NCBI GenBank assembly: GCA_019234745.1 | Contig: JAFAKZ010000347.1 | Coordinates: 1 to 11,025, forward strand | Direction of reading: 5' to 3' | Source: Burkholderiales bacterium | Lineage (GTDB): Bacteria; Pseudomonadota; Gammaproteobacteria; Burkholderiales; Chitinimonadaceae | Length of the DNA: 11,025 nt | Shown here: positions 1 through 6,844 of the stretch, in pieces | Layout: every line of letters starts with the position of its first letter | Numbering within the stretch: the stretch's first letter is position 1 | The notes under the pieces: generated by a model | Told to the model about the DNA's origin: nothing | Databases searched by the model: none | The model's input: the letters and a program-made list of their open reading frames with translations, nothing else | Position numbers and translations under genes: made by a program

Positions 1-486
1 GATTTCGATGCGGTCGGCCCCCACTTCGGCCACACGCTCGATATCGGGCGAGTCGGCATCCATGAACAGGCTGACGCGGCAGCCCAGCGCCTTCAGCTCG
101 CGGATCAGCGGCTTGATACGCTCGCCGTCGCGCCCCAGGTCGAAACCGTGGTCGGACGTAATCTGACCGTCGCTATCGGGCACCAGCGTGGCCTGCGCTG
201 GGCGCACGGCTGCGCACAGTGCGACGAAGCCCGGATAACCCTCGCGTGCCGGTGCGAACGGGTTGCCTTCGATATTGAATTCCACATGCTTGCCGGCCAG
301 CAGCGCCGCCAGATCGTATACGTCTGCGGCGCGGATATGTCGCGCATCGGGACGCGGATGCACGGTAATGCCGCCGCAACCGGCTGCGAGACAGGTGGTG
401 GCCGCCTGCACGACACTGGGCAGTGCGCCACCGCGTGAGTTACGGATGACGGCGATCTTGTTGACGTTGACGGAGAGGATTGTCAT
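1..486 (-). CDS. pdxJ: Pyridoxine 5'-phosphate synthase PdxJ (5' part, cut by window edge)
   Basis: PdxJ condenses 1-deoxyxylulose 5-phosphate with 3-amino-2-oxopropyl phosphate to give pyridoxine 5'-phosphate, the last ring-forming step of DXP-dependent vitamin B6 synthesis; it is a cytosolic TIM barrel. The first 162 residues are visible. They begin MTILSVNVNKIAVIRNSRGG, followed by a TVHPRPDARHIR segment (residues 41-52), where H43 matches catalytic His45 of E. coli. EFNIEGNP (69-76) follows, with E73 matching Glu72, then LVPD (101-104) and VSLFMDAD (138-145). The reading frame is open to the window edge and the rest of the barrel is outside. ATG at 486 is the only start fitting the family N-terminus, although no strong Shine-Dalgarno precedes it. 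The VNVNKIA...NIEGNP form resembles Xanthomonas/Bacteroidetes PdxJ, as I remember them, more than the E. coli type (VNIDHIATLRN). The gene lies beyond the purA terminator, so it is probably transcribed separately. Confidence 0.93.
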   Translation of the reverse strand, partial: MTILSVNVNKIAVIRNSRGGALPSVVQAATTCLAAGCGGITVHPRPDARHIRAADVYDLAALLAGKHVEFNIEGNPFAPAREGYPGFVALCAAVRPAQATLVPDSDGQITSDHGFDLGRDGERIKPLIRELKALGCRVSLFMDADSPDIERVAEVGADRIEI

Positions 487-524
487 GCGATGTCTGCTGT
501 AAGCGGGCTGCGTAGTGGAGTTCG

Positions 525-554
525 ACTATACCGGGCGTGCCACCATTGCGACAA
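525..554 (-). promoter_or_regulatory. Candidate sigma70-type promoter of pdxJ
   Basis: Read on the minus strand, a TTGTCG box (549-554) and a TATAGT box (525-530, 5 of 6 matches to the consensus) are separated by 18 bp. A transcript would start near 518, about 30 nt before the pdxJ ATG. The position makes sense because an intrinsic terminator lies just upstream and separates pdxJ from purA. The -35 box is imperfect and the call rests on sequence alone. Confidence 0.4.
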
Positions 555-564
555 CCCGGAGGCC

Positions 565-597
565 ACAAACAAAACAGCCCGGCTAGGCCGGGCTGTC
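565..597 (-). terminator. Rho-independent terminator after purA
   Basis: A perfect 10-bp GC-rich stem (587-596 paired with 574-583) with a 3-nt loop is followed, on the minus strand, by the T-rich run TTTGTTTG (566-573). This is a textbook intrinsic terminator. It sits about 17 nt beyond the purA stop codon and points in the direction of purA transcription. On the plus strand the stem is followed by CTGTCG, so it is not an obvious bidirectional terminator. It marks the end of the long hflX-hflK-hflC-hisZ-purA unit. Confidence 0.92.
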
Positions 598-613
598 TGT
601 CGAACATCAATGC

Positions 614-1909
614 TTAGTGTTCGAACGGATGACGCATCACGATGGTTTCTTCGCGATCCGGGCCGGTCGAGATGATGTCGATCGGCGCGCCCGTCACCTG
701 CTCGATGCGCTTGAGGTAGTTGCGCGCGTCGAGCGGCAGGTCTTCGTAGCGCTTGATGCCAAAGGTGCTTTCCTGCCAACCGGGCATTTCTTCGTAGATC
801 GGCTTGCAGGCGGACAACTCGTCGGCGCCCACGGGCAGGATGTCGCGGCGTTCGCCCTGCACTTCGTAGCCCACGCACAGCTGGATGTTCTCCATGCCGT
901 CCATCACGTCCATCTTGGTCACGCACAGACCAGACACACCGTTGATCTGGATGGAGCGCTTGAGCGCGGCGGCATCGAACCAGCCGGTGCGGCGCGGCCG
1001 GCCCGTGACGGAGCCGAATTCGTTGCCGCGCTTCGCGAGGCCTGCGCCCACGTCGTCGAACAGTTCCGTCGGGAACGGCCCCGAGCCCACGCGCGTGGTG
1101 TAGGCCTTGGTGATGCCCAGCACGTAGTGCAGCATATGCGGTGCCACGCCGGCGCCCGGGGCGGCGGCGCCCGCCACGCAGTTGCTGGAGGTCACGAACG
1201 GGTAAGTGCCGTGGTCGACGTCAAGCAACGTGCCTTGGGCGCCTTCGAACAGGAAGCGCTGGCCGGCTGCCTGGTTGTCGTTCAGCAGGCGCGACACGTC
1301 GGCCACCATGGGTTTGATGCGCTCGGCGAGCTTGAAGGTTTCATCCAAGGTCTTCTGGAAATCTACCGTTTCAGCCTGGTAGTAGTTCTTCAGCATGAAG
1401 TTGTAGTAGTCGAGGTTCTCGCCCAGCTTGGCCGAGAAGCGGTCGCGGAAGAACAGGTCCTGCACGCGGATGGCGCGGCGGGCAACCTTGTCTTCGTAGG
1501 CCGGGCCGATGCCACGGCCGGTCGTACCGATCTTGCCGGCACCCTTGGCTGCTTCGCGCGCCTGGTCCATGGCGACGTGGTAAGGCAGGATCAGCGGGCA
1601 GGCTTCGGAAATCTTCAGGCGGCCAGCCACGTCGACGCCGCCGGCTTGCAGCTCGTCGATTTCCTGCAGCAGCGCCTGGGGCGAGATGACCACGCCGTTG
1701 CCGATATAGCAGGCTACGCCTTCGCGCAGGATGCCGGACGGAATCAGGCGCAGCACCGTCTTCTTACCGCCGATGACCAGCGTATGGCCGGCGTTGTGGC
1801 CACCCTGGAAGCGCACCACGCCATCGGCATGATCCGTGAGCCAGTCCACGATCTTGCCTTTGCCTTCGTCACCCCACTGGGTACCGATCACGACTACGTT
1901 GTGCTTCAT
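614..1909 (-). CDS. purA: Adenylosuccinate synthetase PurA
   Basis: PurA makes adenylosuccinate from IMP and aspartate using GTP, the first committed step from IMP to AMP, in the cytoplasm. The 431-residue length is normal and the family motifs are all present. They are GTQWGDEGKGK (residues 9-19) with catalytic Asp14, GGHNAGH (36-42) with catalytic His42, GIGPAYEDK (133-141), TTRVGSGPFPTEL (271-283), GRPRRTGWFD (303-312) and the guanine-recognition TKMD (331-334). An ATG two codons upstream (1915) is possible. However, the AAGGA at 1917-1921 lies 7 nt from the ATG at 1909 and only 1 nt from the upstream one, so I chose 1909. The gene follows hisZ after 72 bp and ends just before an intrinsic terminator. 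In E. coli purA likewise ends the hfq-hflX-hflKC-yjeT cluster. Confidence 0.98.
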   Translation of the reverse strand: MKHNVVVIGTQWGDEGKGKIVDWLTDHADGVVRFQGGHNAGHTLVIGGKKTVLRLIPSGILREGVACYIGNGVVISPQALLQEIDELQAGGVDVAGRLKISEACPLILPYHVAMDQAREAAKGAGKIGTTGRGIGPAYEDKVARRAIRVQDLFFRDRFSAKLGENLDYYNFMLKNYYQAETVDFQKTLDETFKLAERIKPMVADVSRLLNDNQAAGQRFLFEGAQGTLLDVDHGTYPFVTSSNCVAGAAAPGAGVAPHMLHYVLGITKAYTTRVGSGPFPTELFDDVGAGLAKRGNEFGSVTGRPRRTGWFDAAALKRSIQINGVSGLCVTKMDVMDGMENIQLCVGYEVQGERRDILPVGADELSACKPIYEEMPGWQESTFGIKRYEDLPLDARNYLKRIEQVTGAPIDIISTGPDREETIVMRHPFEH

Positions 1910-1916
1910 TTCCATT

Positions 1917-1921
1917 TCCTT
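1917..1921 (-). promoter_or_regulatory. Shine-Dalgarno of purA deciding its start codon
   Basis: AAGGA on the minus strand precedes two in-frame ATG codons. Its spacing is 7 nt to the one at 1909 and 1 nt to the one at 1915. The former is in the normal range, which favours the shorter protein beginning MKHNVVV. Confidence 0.75.
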
Positions 1922-1922
1922 A

Positions 1923-1940
1923 AAGTACCGGCCGGGACTT
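1923..1940 (-). repeat. 18-bp near-perfect dyad in the purA leader
   Basis: Two 9-nt half sites, AAGTACCGG and the inverse of AAGTCCCGG, abut without a spacer and differ at one position. The dyad ends next to the purA Shine-Dalgarno. A zero-length loop makes it a poor RNA hairpin, so if it is functional it is more likely to be a DNA operator. It does not resemble the E. coli PurR box. The 72-bp gap also holds a short CTTTG/CAAAG stem (1961-1974). Chance is a real alternative in GC-rich DNA. Confidence 0.3.
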
Positions 1941-1981
1941 GCCCCGCCTTCAAATCAAATCTTTGGGCACAAAGCCCGGTA

Positions 1982-3136
1982 TCACGCCAGCGGCACGACC
2001 TGCCAGGTGCCGTCCTTGAGCACCAACTCGCGGTCTGCATGCAGCTCAGCCACGTCGATGGTGTCGCCCAGCTTCACCACCACCGTTTCGCCCTGCGCAC
2101 GCAAGGCGCGGATGGCGTCAGCCAGCGTGGCGTCGGCCTGCGAGGGCGCCAGCACGGCACGGCGTGCGGGTGCCATGGGCAGGCGCCAGGCCAGCTCCTT
2201 GAGATCCAGGCTGAAACCCGTGGCATGGCGCGGACGGCCGAACTGGGCACCCACGTGGTCGTAGCGGCCACCGCGGGCAACGGCATTGGCCCAGCCTTCA
2301 GCATAGGCGGCAAATACCAATCCGGTGTGGTAATAGCCGGAACGCAACTCGGCCAGGTCGAAGTGCGCCTCGATGCCGCGCGCGGCGAGTGCGCTGGCGA
2401 GGTTGCGCAGCTGTTCCAGCGCCGTCCATATCTGCGGCAAATGCGGCAGCAGGTCTTCCGCCTGCGCCAATACACTGGCGTCGCCATACAGCGTGGGTAG
2501 CGCACACAGTGCATCGGCATAGACATCGGCCGTGCCAGCCAACAGCCCCTTGAGCGTGGGTAGGTCCTTCTGCTGGATGGCGCGGAAGACTGCTTCACGC
2601 TGCTCACCGACGAGGCCGACGGCATCGGCCAGCGACAGGAACAAGCCGATATGGCCAATGTCCAGATGCACGCGGCCGACGCCGGCCAGGTTCAAACACT
2701 CGCGCATCAGCTCGACGATTTCCACATCGGCTTCAACACCGGCATGACCGTAGATTTCCGCGCCCAACTGCAACGGTTCGCGTGCCGCCATGATGCCGTC
2801 TGGCAGGGTGTGCACGACAGCACCGGCATAGCACAGGCGCGCCACACCCTGGCGGTTGAGCAGATGGGCGTCGATACGCGCCACTTGCGGCGTGATATCG
2901 GCGCGCAGGCCGAGCTGCCGGCCGCTGAGCTGGTCGGTGAGCTTGAAGGTCTTCAGGTCCAACGCGGCATCCTGGCGCGTCAGCAGCGAATCCACATACT
3001 CGATCAGCGGCGGCTGCACCAGTTCGTAGCCGAAGGTCGCGATCAGGTCGAGCGCGTCGCGGCGCAGCGACTCGACGCGGCGAGCCTCCGGCGGCAGCAG
3101 ATCGGCGATGTTTTCGGGCAGTATCCAGTTACGCAT
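1982..3136 (-). CDS. hisZ: ATP phosphoribosyltransferase regulatory subunit HisZ
   Basis: HisZ is a paralogue of histidyl-tRNA synthetase that does not charge tRNA. It forms a hetero-octamer with the short form of HisG and is needed for the first step of histidine synthesis and its feedback control. The 384-residue protein has the class II synthetase fold. It begins MRNWILPENIADLLPPEARR and carries LRADITPQVARIDA (residues 77-90), CYAGAVVHT (102-110), LQLGAEIYG (122-130) and GGRYDHV (289-295). It lacks the C-terminal anticodon-binding domain of true HisRS, which separates it from hisS at the other end of this window. HisG is not in the window; a short-form hisG is expected elsewhere. No good Shine-Dalgarno precedes the ATG at 3136, but the N-terminus fits the family. 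The 92-bp gap before it, after the DUF2065 gene, shows no clear promoter. Confidence 0.96.
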   Translation of the reverse strand: MRNWILPENIADLLPPEARRVESLRRDALDLIATFGYELVQPPLIEYVDSLLTRQDAALDLKTFKLTDQLSGRQLGLRADITPQVARIDAHLLNRQGVARLCYAGAVVHTLPDGIMAAREPLQLGAEIYGHAGVEADVEIVELMRECLNLAGVGRVHLDIGHIGLFLSLADAVGLVGEQREAVFRAIQQKDLPTLKGLLAGTADVYADALCALPTLYGDASVLAQAEDLLPHLPQIWTALEQLRNLASALAARGIEAHFDLAELRSGYYHTGLVFAAYAEGWANAVARGGRYDHVGAQFGRPRHATGFSLDLKELAWRLPMAPARRAVLAPSQADATLADAIRALRAQGETVVVKLGDTIDVAELHADRELVLKDGTWQVVPLA

Positions 3137-3228
3137 GATGGTTTCGGTGGTTCAAATCAATTCGGCTGTCCAGTTTACGCGGCCGGCAGGGCGCTGGGCA
3201 TGGCGGCTATCCTGCATCGCCGCTGTGG

Positions 3229-3423
3229 TCAGCCGATCAACAGCAGCAGCACCAATCCCAGCAACAGCAACATCAGGCCCATGAAGCGAACCTGGCCATC
3301 GCGCATCCGCGACAGCTTCATGAATACCTGGCGCCAGAGCCTTGGGGCCGTAAACGGCAAGAGGCCCTCGGCGATCAGCACGAGGGCCAGGGCAAGGCCG
3401 ATATTATCCCACAGCTTTGCCAT
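3229..3423 (-). CDS. DUF2065 (YjeT-type) small inner-membrane protein
   Basis: This is a 64-residue protein of the DUF2065 family, whose E. coli member YjeT also lies directly after hflC. Its function is unknown. Two hydrophobic helices are predicted by eye, at residues about 8-25 and 47-63. A basic linker joins them (RLWRQVFMKLSRMRDGQVR, 28-46), so the linker is probably cytoplasmic and the protein a hairpin in the inner membrane. The EGLLPFTAP stretch (19-27) between helix 1 and the linker looks characteristic of the family. Its ATG overlaps the hflC stop codon by one base (TAATG), indicating translational coupling to hflC. Constant association with hflKC suggests, but does not prove, a link to that membrane complex. 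Confidence 0.9.
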   Translation of the reverse strand: MAKLWDNIGLALALVLIAEGLLPFTAPRLWRQVFMKLSRMRDGQVRFMGLMLLLLGLVLLLLIG

Positions 3424-4298
3424 TACTTGCTGCTGGCTTTTGGATCTTTCATGTATTTGAAGAAGGCCGAACTGGGGTCGACCACCAAGAAGTCCGACTT
3501 CGAGCGGAAGGACTGCTTGTACGCTTCCATGCTCTTGTAGAAGGCATAGAACTCCGGGTTCGCGCCGTAGGCCGCGGCATAGATGGACGAGGCCTTCGCG
3601 TCGCCCTCGCCCTGCAGCTGCTGCGCCTTGCTGTAGGCGTCGGCCAGGATCACTTCCTTCTGCTGCTCGGCGTCGGCACGAATCTTCTGGGCTGCAGCGG
3701 AACCTTCGGCACGCAGCTGGTTAGCCACCGTCTTGCGCTCGGACTTCATACGCTCATACACGGCGTTGCTGATATCGTCCGGAAAGTCGACACGGCGCAG
3801 GCGTACGTCGATCACATGCACGCCGATGGCGCGCGCGTCCGCATCGGCCACCGTGCGAACGTTGTCCATGACTTCGTCGCGCTTGCCGGAGATAACCTCC
3901 TGCACCGTGCGCTTGCCGAACTCCTGGCGCAGCACGTCGTTCACCGTGTTGTGCAGGCGCGCCTCGGCGATACGCTTGTCGCCGCCCACGCTCTTGTAGA
4001 ACTGCTCCACATTGTCGATGCGCCACTTGACGTAGTTGTCGACCAATACGTTCTTCTTTTCGATCGTATTGAACAGCTCCGGCGAGACGGCATCCATGGT
4101 CTGCACGCGGTTATCGAAGGTCTTGATCGACTGGATGAACGGCACCTTGAAGTGCAGGCCCGGCTCCTTGACGATCTGCACCACCTTGCCCAATTCGAAC
4201 ACGATGGCCGTTTCGCGCTGGTCCACGCTGAACGCGCTCAAGCCCAGCACCAGGAGGCCAAAGGCAATCAGGAGAACAGTCGTTATGATCTTGCCCAT
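3423..4298 (-). CDS. hflC: Protease modulator HflC
   Basis: HflC is an SPFH/prohibitin-family protein that assembles with HflK into a large inner-membrane complex around FtsH, modulating its proteolysis of membrane proteins. The 291-residue protein has one N-terminal membrane anchor (about residues 4-23). The PHB domain follows, from VDQRETAIVFELGKV (25-39) through the FDNRVQTMDAV segment (61-71). A charged Ala/Glu/Lys-rich coiled-coil stretch comes next (about 180-235), then a C-terminal region ending SSAFFKYMKDPKASSK. ATG at 4298 begins MGKIITTVLL, and the frame stays open upstream but only through hflK-overlapping sequence. The start lies one base beyond the hflK stop (TAGGATG), with an AAGGG 7 nt upstream inside hflK. 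Tight spacing keeps HflK and HflC at matched levels. Confidence 0.97.
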   Translation of the reverse strand: MGKIITTVLLIAFGLLVLGLSAFSVDQRETAIVFELGKVVQIVKEPGLHFKVPFIQSIKTFDNRVQTMDAVSPELFNTIEKKNVLVDNYVKWRIDNVEQFYKSVGGDKRIAEARLHNTVNDVLRQEFGKRTVQEVISGKRDEVMDNVRTVADADARAIGVHVIDVRLRRVDFPDDISNAVYERMKSERKTVANQLRAEGSAAAQKIRADAEQQKEVILADAYSKAQQLQGEGDAKASSIYAAAYGANPEFYAFYKSMEAYKQSFRSKSDFLVVDPSSAFFKYMKDPKASSK

Positions 4299-4299
4299 C

Positions 4300-5508
4300 C
4301 TAGCGCCCTTCCCTTTCGCCGCGGTTGGAGAAATCCAGCCGACCATTGCGGGTGTTGCCGCCATTGTCGCCAGCCGCAACAGAGCTGTCAGCCGACGGCG
4401 CTGCGGACGCGGCTGCAACGGGCGTACCGGAAGGCCCAGAGTTCGCTTGCATCAACTTGTCGAACGGCAGATAGAGCAGGCTGTTGCCCGCCTTCTGGTC
4501 GATCAGCACCTTGGTCGTATTGCCGAACATCTGCTGCATGGTATCGAGATACATCCGGTCGCGCGTTACCTGGGGGGCCTTGCTGTACTCGGCCACGACC
4601 TGGCGGAAGCGATCCGCATCGCCTTCTGCCCGCTTGATCACGGCCTGCTTGTAGCCCTGTGCCTGCGCCAGCAAAGCCTCTGCCGTACCCCTGGCCTTGG
4701 GCACGACGTCGTTTGCATAGGCCTCACCTTCGTTGATCTGCTTGGCTTTGTCCTGCCCGGCCTTTACGGCATCTGCAAAGGCGTCCAGCACCTGCTCCGG
4801 CGGCTGCACGCCCTTGATGTTGACGCGTGCAATATGAATACCCGTGCCGTAATTGTCGAGCAGGGATTGGATCAGCCGCGTGGCATCGGCCGCGACTTGG
4901 GCGCGCCCCTCGTTCAGCACGAACGTGACCGTGTTGCGGCCTACGACCTCGCGTATCGCCGCTTCGGTGGCCTGCTTCACGATGCTCTTGCCGTCGTCGC
5001 TCTGCGTGGTGTTGTTGAAAACGAAGTCACGTGCGCTCTTGACGTCGTACTGGATTTCCAGCTGCATGTCGACGATGTTCTGGTCCTGCGTCAACATCAG
5101 CGACTCTTCCTGCACGTGATTCTTGGAATCGCCCGAATAGCCGATCTCAACGGAGCGGTTGTCCGACACCTTGACGATGTCAGCCTGCCCGATAGGCCAA
5201 GGCGCACGCCAATGTGGGCCCGGTTCGCTCGTCTCCACATAGCGACCGAAGCGCAACACCACGGCCTGTTCGCTGGGCTGCACGATATAGAAACCGGAGC
5301 CCAACCAGAGCAAGGCGAGCAGGAAACCGACGATCACCACGCCGCCCCCCAGCACGCGGCCATCCGGGCCGTTCTGGCTGGGCTCGACCGGGCCGCTCGG
5401 CTTGCCACCGAAGAATTGCTTCAGCTTGCCGATCATGCGACGAATGATTTCATCGAGATCCGGTGGGCCGTCGTTGCGGCGACGCCCCCAATTGGGGTCT
5501 TGCGACAT
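4300..5508 (-). CDS. hflK: FtsH protease activity modulator HflK
   Basis: HflK is the partner of HflC in the SPFH membrane complex that encloses FtsH. The 402-residue protein has a cytoplasmic N-terminal tail rich in Gly, Pro and Arg that starts MSQDPNWGRRRNDGPPDLDE. An amphipathic segment (21-34) and a membrane helix (about 52-75) follow. The PHB domain then opens with IVQPSEQAVVLRFGRY (75-90) and includes EESLMLTQDQNIVDMQL (134-150). A coiled-coil-like region (about 245-305) follows, and the C-terminal tail (about 355-402) is low in complexity, rich in Ala, Ser, Gly and Asn. I chose ATG at 5508 because GGAAG lies 8 nt upstream and the sequence matches the family start. An upstream in-frame start at 5544 would add 12 residues without such support. 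The gene follows hflX after 54 bp. Confidence 0.96.
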   Translation of the reverse strand: MSQDPNWGRRRNDGPPDLDEIIRRMIGKLKQFFGGKPSGPVEPSQNGPDGRVLGGGVVIVGFLLALLWLGSGFYIVQPSEQAVVLRFGRYVETSEPGPHWRAPWPIGQADIVKVSDNRSVEIGYSGDSKNHVQEESLMLTQDQNIVDMQLEIQYDVKSARDFVFNNTTQSDDGKSIVKQATEAAIREVVGRNTVTFVLNEGRAQVAADATRLIQSLLDNYGTGIHIARVNIKGVQPPEQVLDAFADAVKAGQDKAKQINEGEAYANDVVPKARGTAEALLAQAQGYKQAVIKRAEGDADRFRQVVAEYSKAPQVTRDRMYLDTMQQMFGNTTKVLIDQKAGNSLLYLPFDKLMQANSGPSGTPVAAASAAPSADSSVAAGDNGGNTRNGRLDFSNRGEREGR

Positions 5509-5562
5509 GGGCTGAGCTTCCGTTGTCGTTCGGCCGCCTGGCACTCGCCGGCGGCATATTGG

Positions 5563-6696
5563 TCAATGGCTTCCGCCGTCCTGGGCGTGCTGCCGGACGT
5601 GCATTCGCCTATCCATTTCTTCTACCAGTGCGTGGCGCAGCATATCCACGCCCAAACCCGTCTTCGCGCTGATACGGACGGCGCGAATCCTACCATATTC
5701 GTCACGCTCGACCGCCGGCTCGCCTTCCTTCAGGTCGATTTTGTTCCACACGATGATCTGGGAGATATTGTCGGCGTCGATTTCTTTCAAGACCACGTTG
5801 ACCGCGTCGATCTGCGCATCGCGCGTATCGCTGGCGCTGTCCACCACGTGCAGCAGCAGGTCGGCGCGCACCGTTTCCTCCAGCGTGGCGCGAAAGGCCG
5901 CTACCAGGCCGTGCGGCAAATCGCGGATGAAACCCACCGTATCGGACAGCACGAGCGAGTGTTCCGTATCGAGGAACAGCTTGCGGCTCGTGGTATCGAG
6001 CGTGGCGAAAAGCTGGTTGGCCGCATAGGCATTGGCATGCGTCAGCGCGTTGAACAGCGTGGACTTGCCCGCGTTCGTATAGCCCACGAGCGATACGGAG
6101 AACTGCCGGCTGCGTTCCCGCGCACGGCGCTGCGTATCGCGCTGCTTCTGCAGGTCGGCTAGCTTGTCCTTCAGCCGCTTGACCCGCTCCGTGAGCATGC
6201 GCTTGTCCATTTCCAGCTGCGTCTCACCGGGGCCTCCGCGGGCGCCGATACCGCCGCGCTGGCGCTCAAGGTGAGTCCAGCCGCGCACGAGGCGCGTAGC
6301 GTGGTATTGCAACTGCGCCAACTCAACCTGCAGCTTGCCCTCGTTCGAACGCGCCCGCTGGCCGAAGATGGCCAAGATCAGGCGAACGCGGTCAGACACA
6401 CGGCATTGCAACTCCCGTTCAAGATTGCGTTCCTGTGCGCCGGACAAGGCATGGTTGAATAGGACGGTCTGCACGTCGCCCGCGCGTACGGCGGCGGCGA
6501 TCTCTTCGACCTTGCCGCTACCGGCGAACAGCCGGGCGTCGGGCTTCTGGCGCTTGCCTTGGATGACGGCTAGCACCTCATAGCCGTTGCCTTCTGCCAG
6601 GAGCTTGAATTCTTCGATGTTTTCGAGATAGTCCGGCTCGCCGAAATCGAGACAGACCAGGACGGCCTTGTCGCCGCCTTGATGGCGTTCAAACAC
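5563..6696 (-). CDS. hflX: Ribosome-associated GTPase HflX
   Basis: HflX is a conserved GTPase that binds the 50S subunit; in E. coli it splits stalled or heat-damaged ribosomes. The 377-residue protein has an N-terminal HflX-specific domain with LFAGSGKVEEI (56-66) and the hallmark GGPGETQLEMD (154-164). A basic helical region (about 165-198) leads to the G domain. The G motifs are G1 GYTNAGKST (205-213), G2 in TLDTT (232-236), G3 DTVGF (252-256), G4 NKID (318-321) and G5 SAK (343-345). It starts with GTG at 6696. An in-frame TAG lies two codons upstream, so no earlier start exists, and GGAAG sits 6 nt before the GTG. It is shorter than E. coli HflX (426 residues), mainly at the ends. The name reflects linkage to hflKC; functional coupling to that complex is not established. 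Confidence 0.97.
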   Translation of the reverse strand: MFERHQGGDKAVLVCLDFGEPDYLENIEEFKLLAEGNGYEVLAVIQGKRQKPDARLFAGSGKVEEIAAAVRAGDVQTVLFNHALSGAQERNLERELQCRVSDRVRLILAIFGQRARSNEGKLQVELAQLQYHATRLVRGWTHLERQRGGIGARGGPGETQLEMDKRMLTERVKRLKDKLADLQKQRDTQRRARERSRQFSVSLVGYTNAGKSTLFNALTHANAYAANQLFATLDTTSRKLFLDTEHSLVLSDTVGFIRDLPHGLVAAFRATLEETVRADLLLHVVDSASDTRDAQIDAVNVVLKEIDADNISQIIVWNKIDLKEGEPAVERDEYGRIRAVRISAKTGLGVDMLRHALVEEMDRRMHVRQHAQDGGSH

Positions 6697-6746
6697 GCGC
6701 TACTTCCGGCATTGTTCTTGGCTTCATATATTTGGACGGACAACCG

Positions 6747-6786
6747 TGGGGCCGCTGAACAGACTGTTCGTGATCCCGCAGCCCCA
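6747..6786 (-). repeat. Nested dyad in the hfq-hflX spacer, promoter-proximal to hflX
   Basis: A 6-bp outer stem (TGGGGC at 6747-6752, GCCCCA at 6781-6786) encloses a 5-bp inner stem with a 3-nt loop (GAACA at 6757-6761, TGTTC at 6765-6769). No T-run follows on the minus strand. It could fold in the hfq-hflX read-through RNA as an extended stem with internal loops, or it could be incidental. I see no convincing -10/-35 pair for hflX in this spacer. Confidence 0.4.
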
Positions 6787-6796
6787 ACTGCTTCCG

Positions 6797-6832
6797 CCTG
6801 CCTGGGGCGTCCTCTGCAACGCACCAGGCAGG
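6797..6832 (-). repeat. Strong stem-loop just after the hfq stop codon
   Basis: A perfect 9-bp outer stem (6797-6805 with 6824-6832) is followed by one mismatch (6806/6823). A 4-bp inner stem (6807-6810 with 6819-6822) then closes an 8-nt loop. It begins 12 nt after the hfq stop. The minus-strand sequence after the stem is CGGAAGCAG, with no U-run, so it is not a canonical intrinsic terminator. It could protect the 3' end of hfq mRNA, act as a leaky attenuator before hflX, or be a repeated extragenic element. Confidence 0.6.
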
Positions 6833-6844
6833 ACTATTCGTGGC

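Noticed and set aside
617..2500. A 627-codon open frame on the plus strand across purA and hisZ
   Set aside because: It lies wholly opposite two certain genes. Its product is rich in His, Val, Asp and Leu in the way antisense frames of GC-rich genes are, and it has no recognisable domain.
1982..3136. A second histidyl-tRNA synthetase gene
   Set aside because: The protein has the catalytic-like fold but no anticodon-binding domain and fits HisZ in length and motifs. The true hisS is at the other end of the window.
3137..3228. Possible hisZ promoter around a TAAACT box in the DUF2065-hisZ gap
   Set aside because: No acceptable -35 box lies 16-18 bp upstream of it, so I did not list it. hisZ may be transcribed from upstream.
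4299..4418. A longer HflC with 40 extra N-terminal residues
   Set aside because: The extension overlaps the hflK coding end, is Arg/Pro-rich and places the membrane anchor internally. ATG 4298 has a ribosome-binding site and matches the family start.
4036..6162. A 708-codon open frame on the plus strand across hflC, hflK and hflX
   Set aside because: It is antisense to three conserved genes, shows no family motifs and has shadow-like composition.
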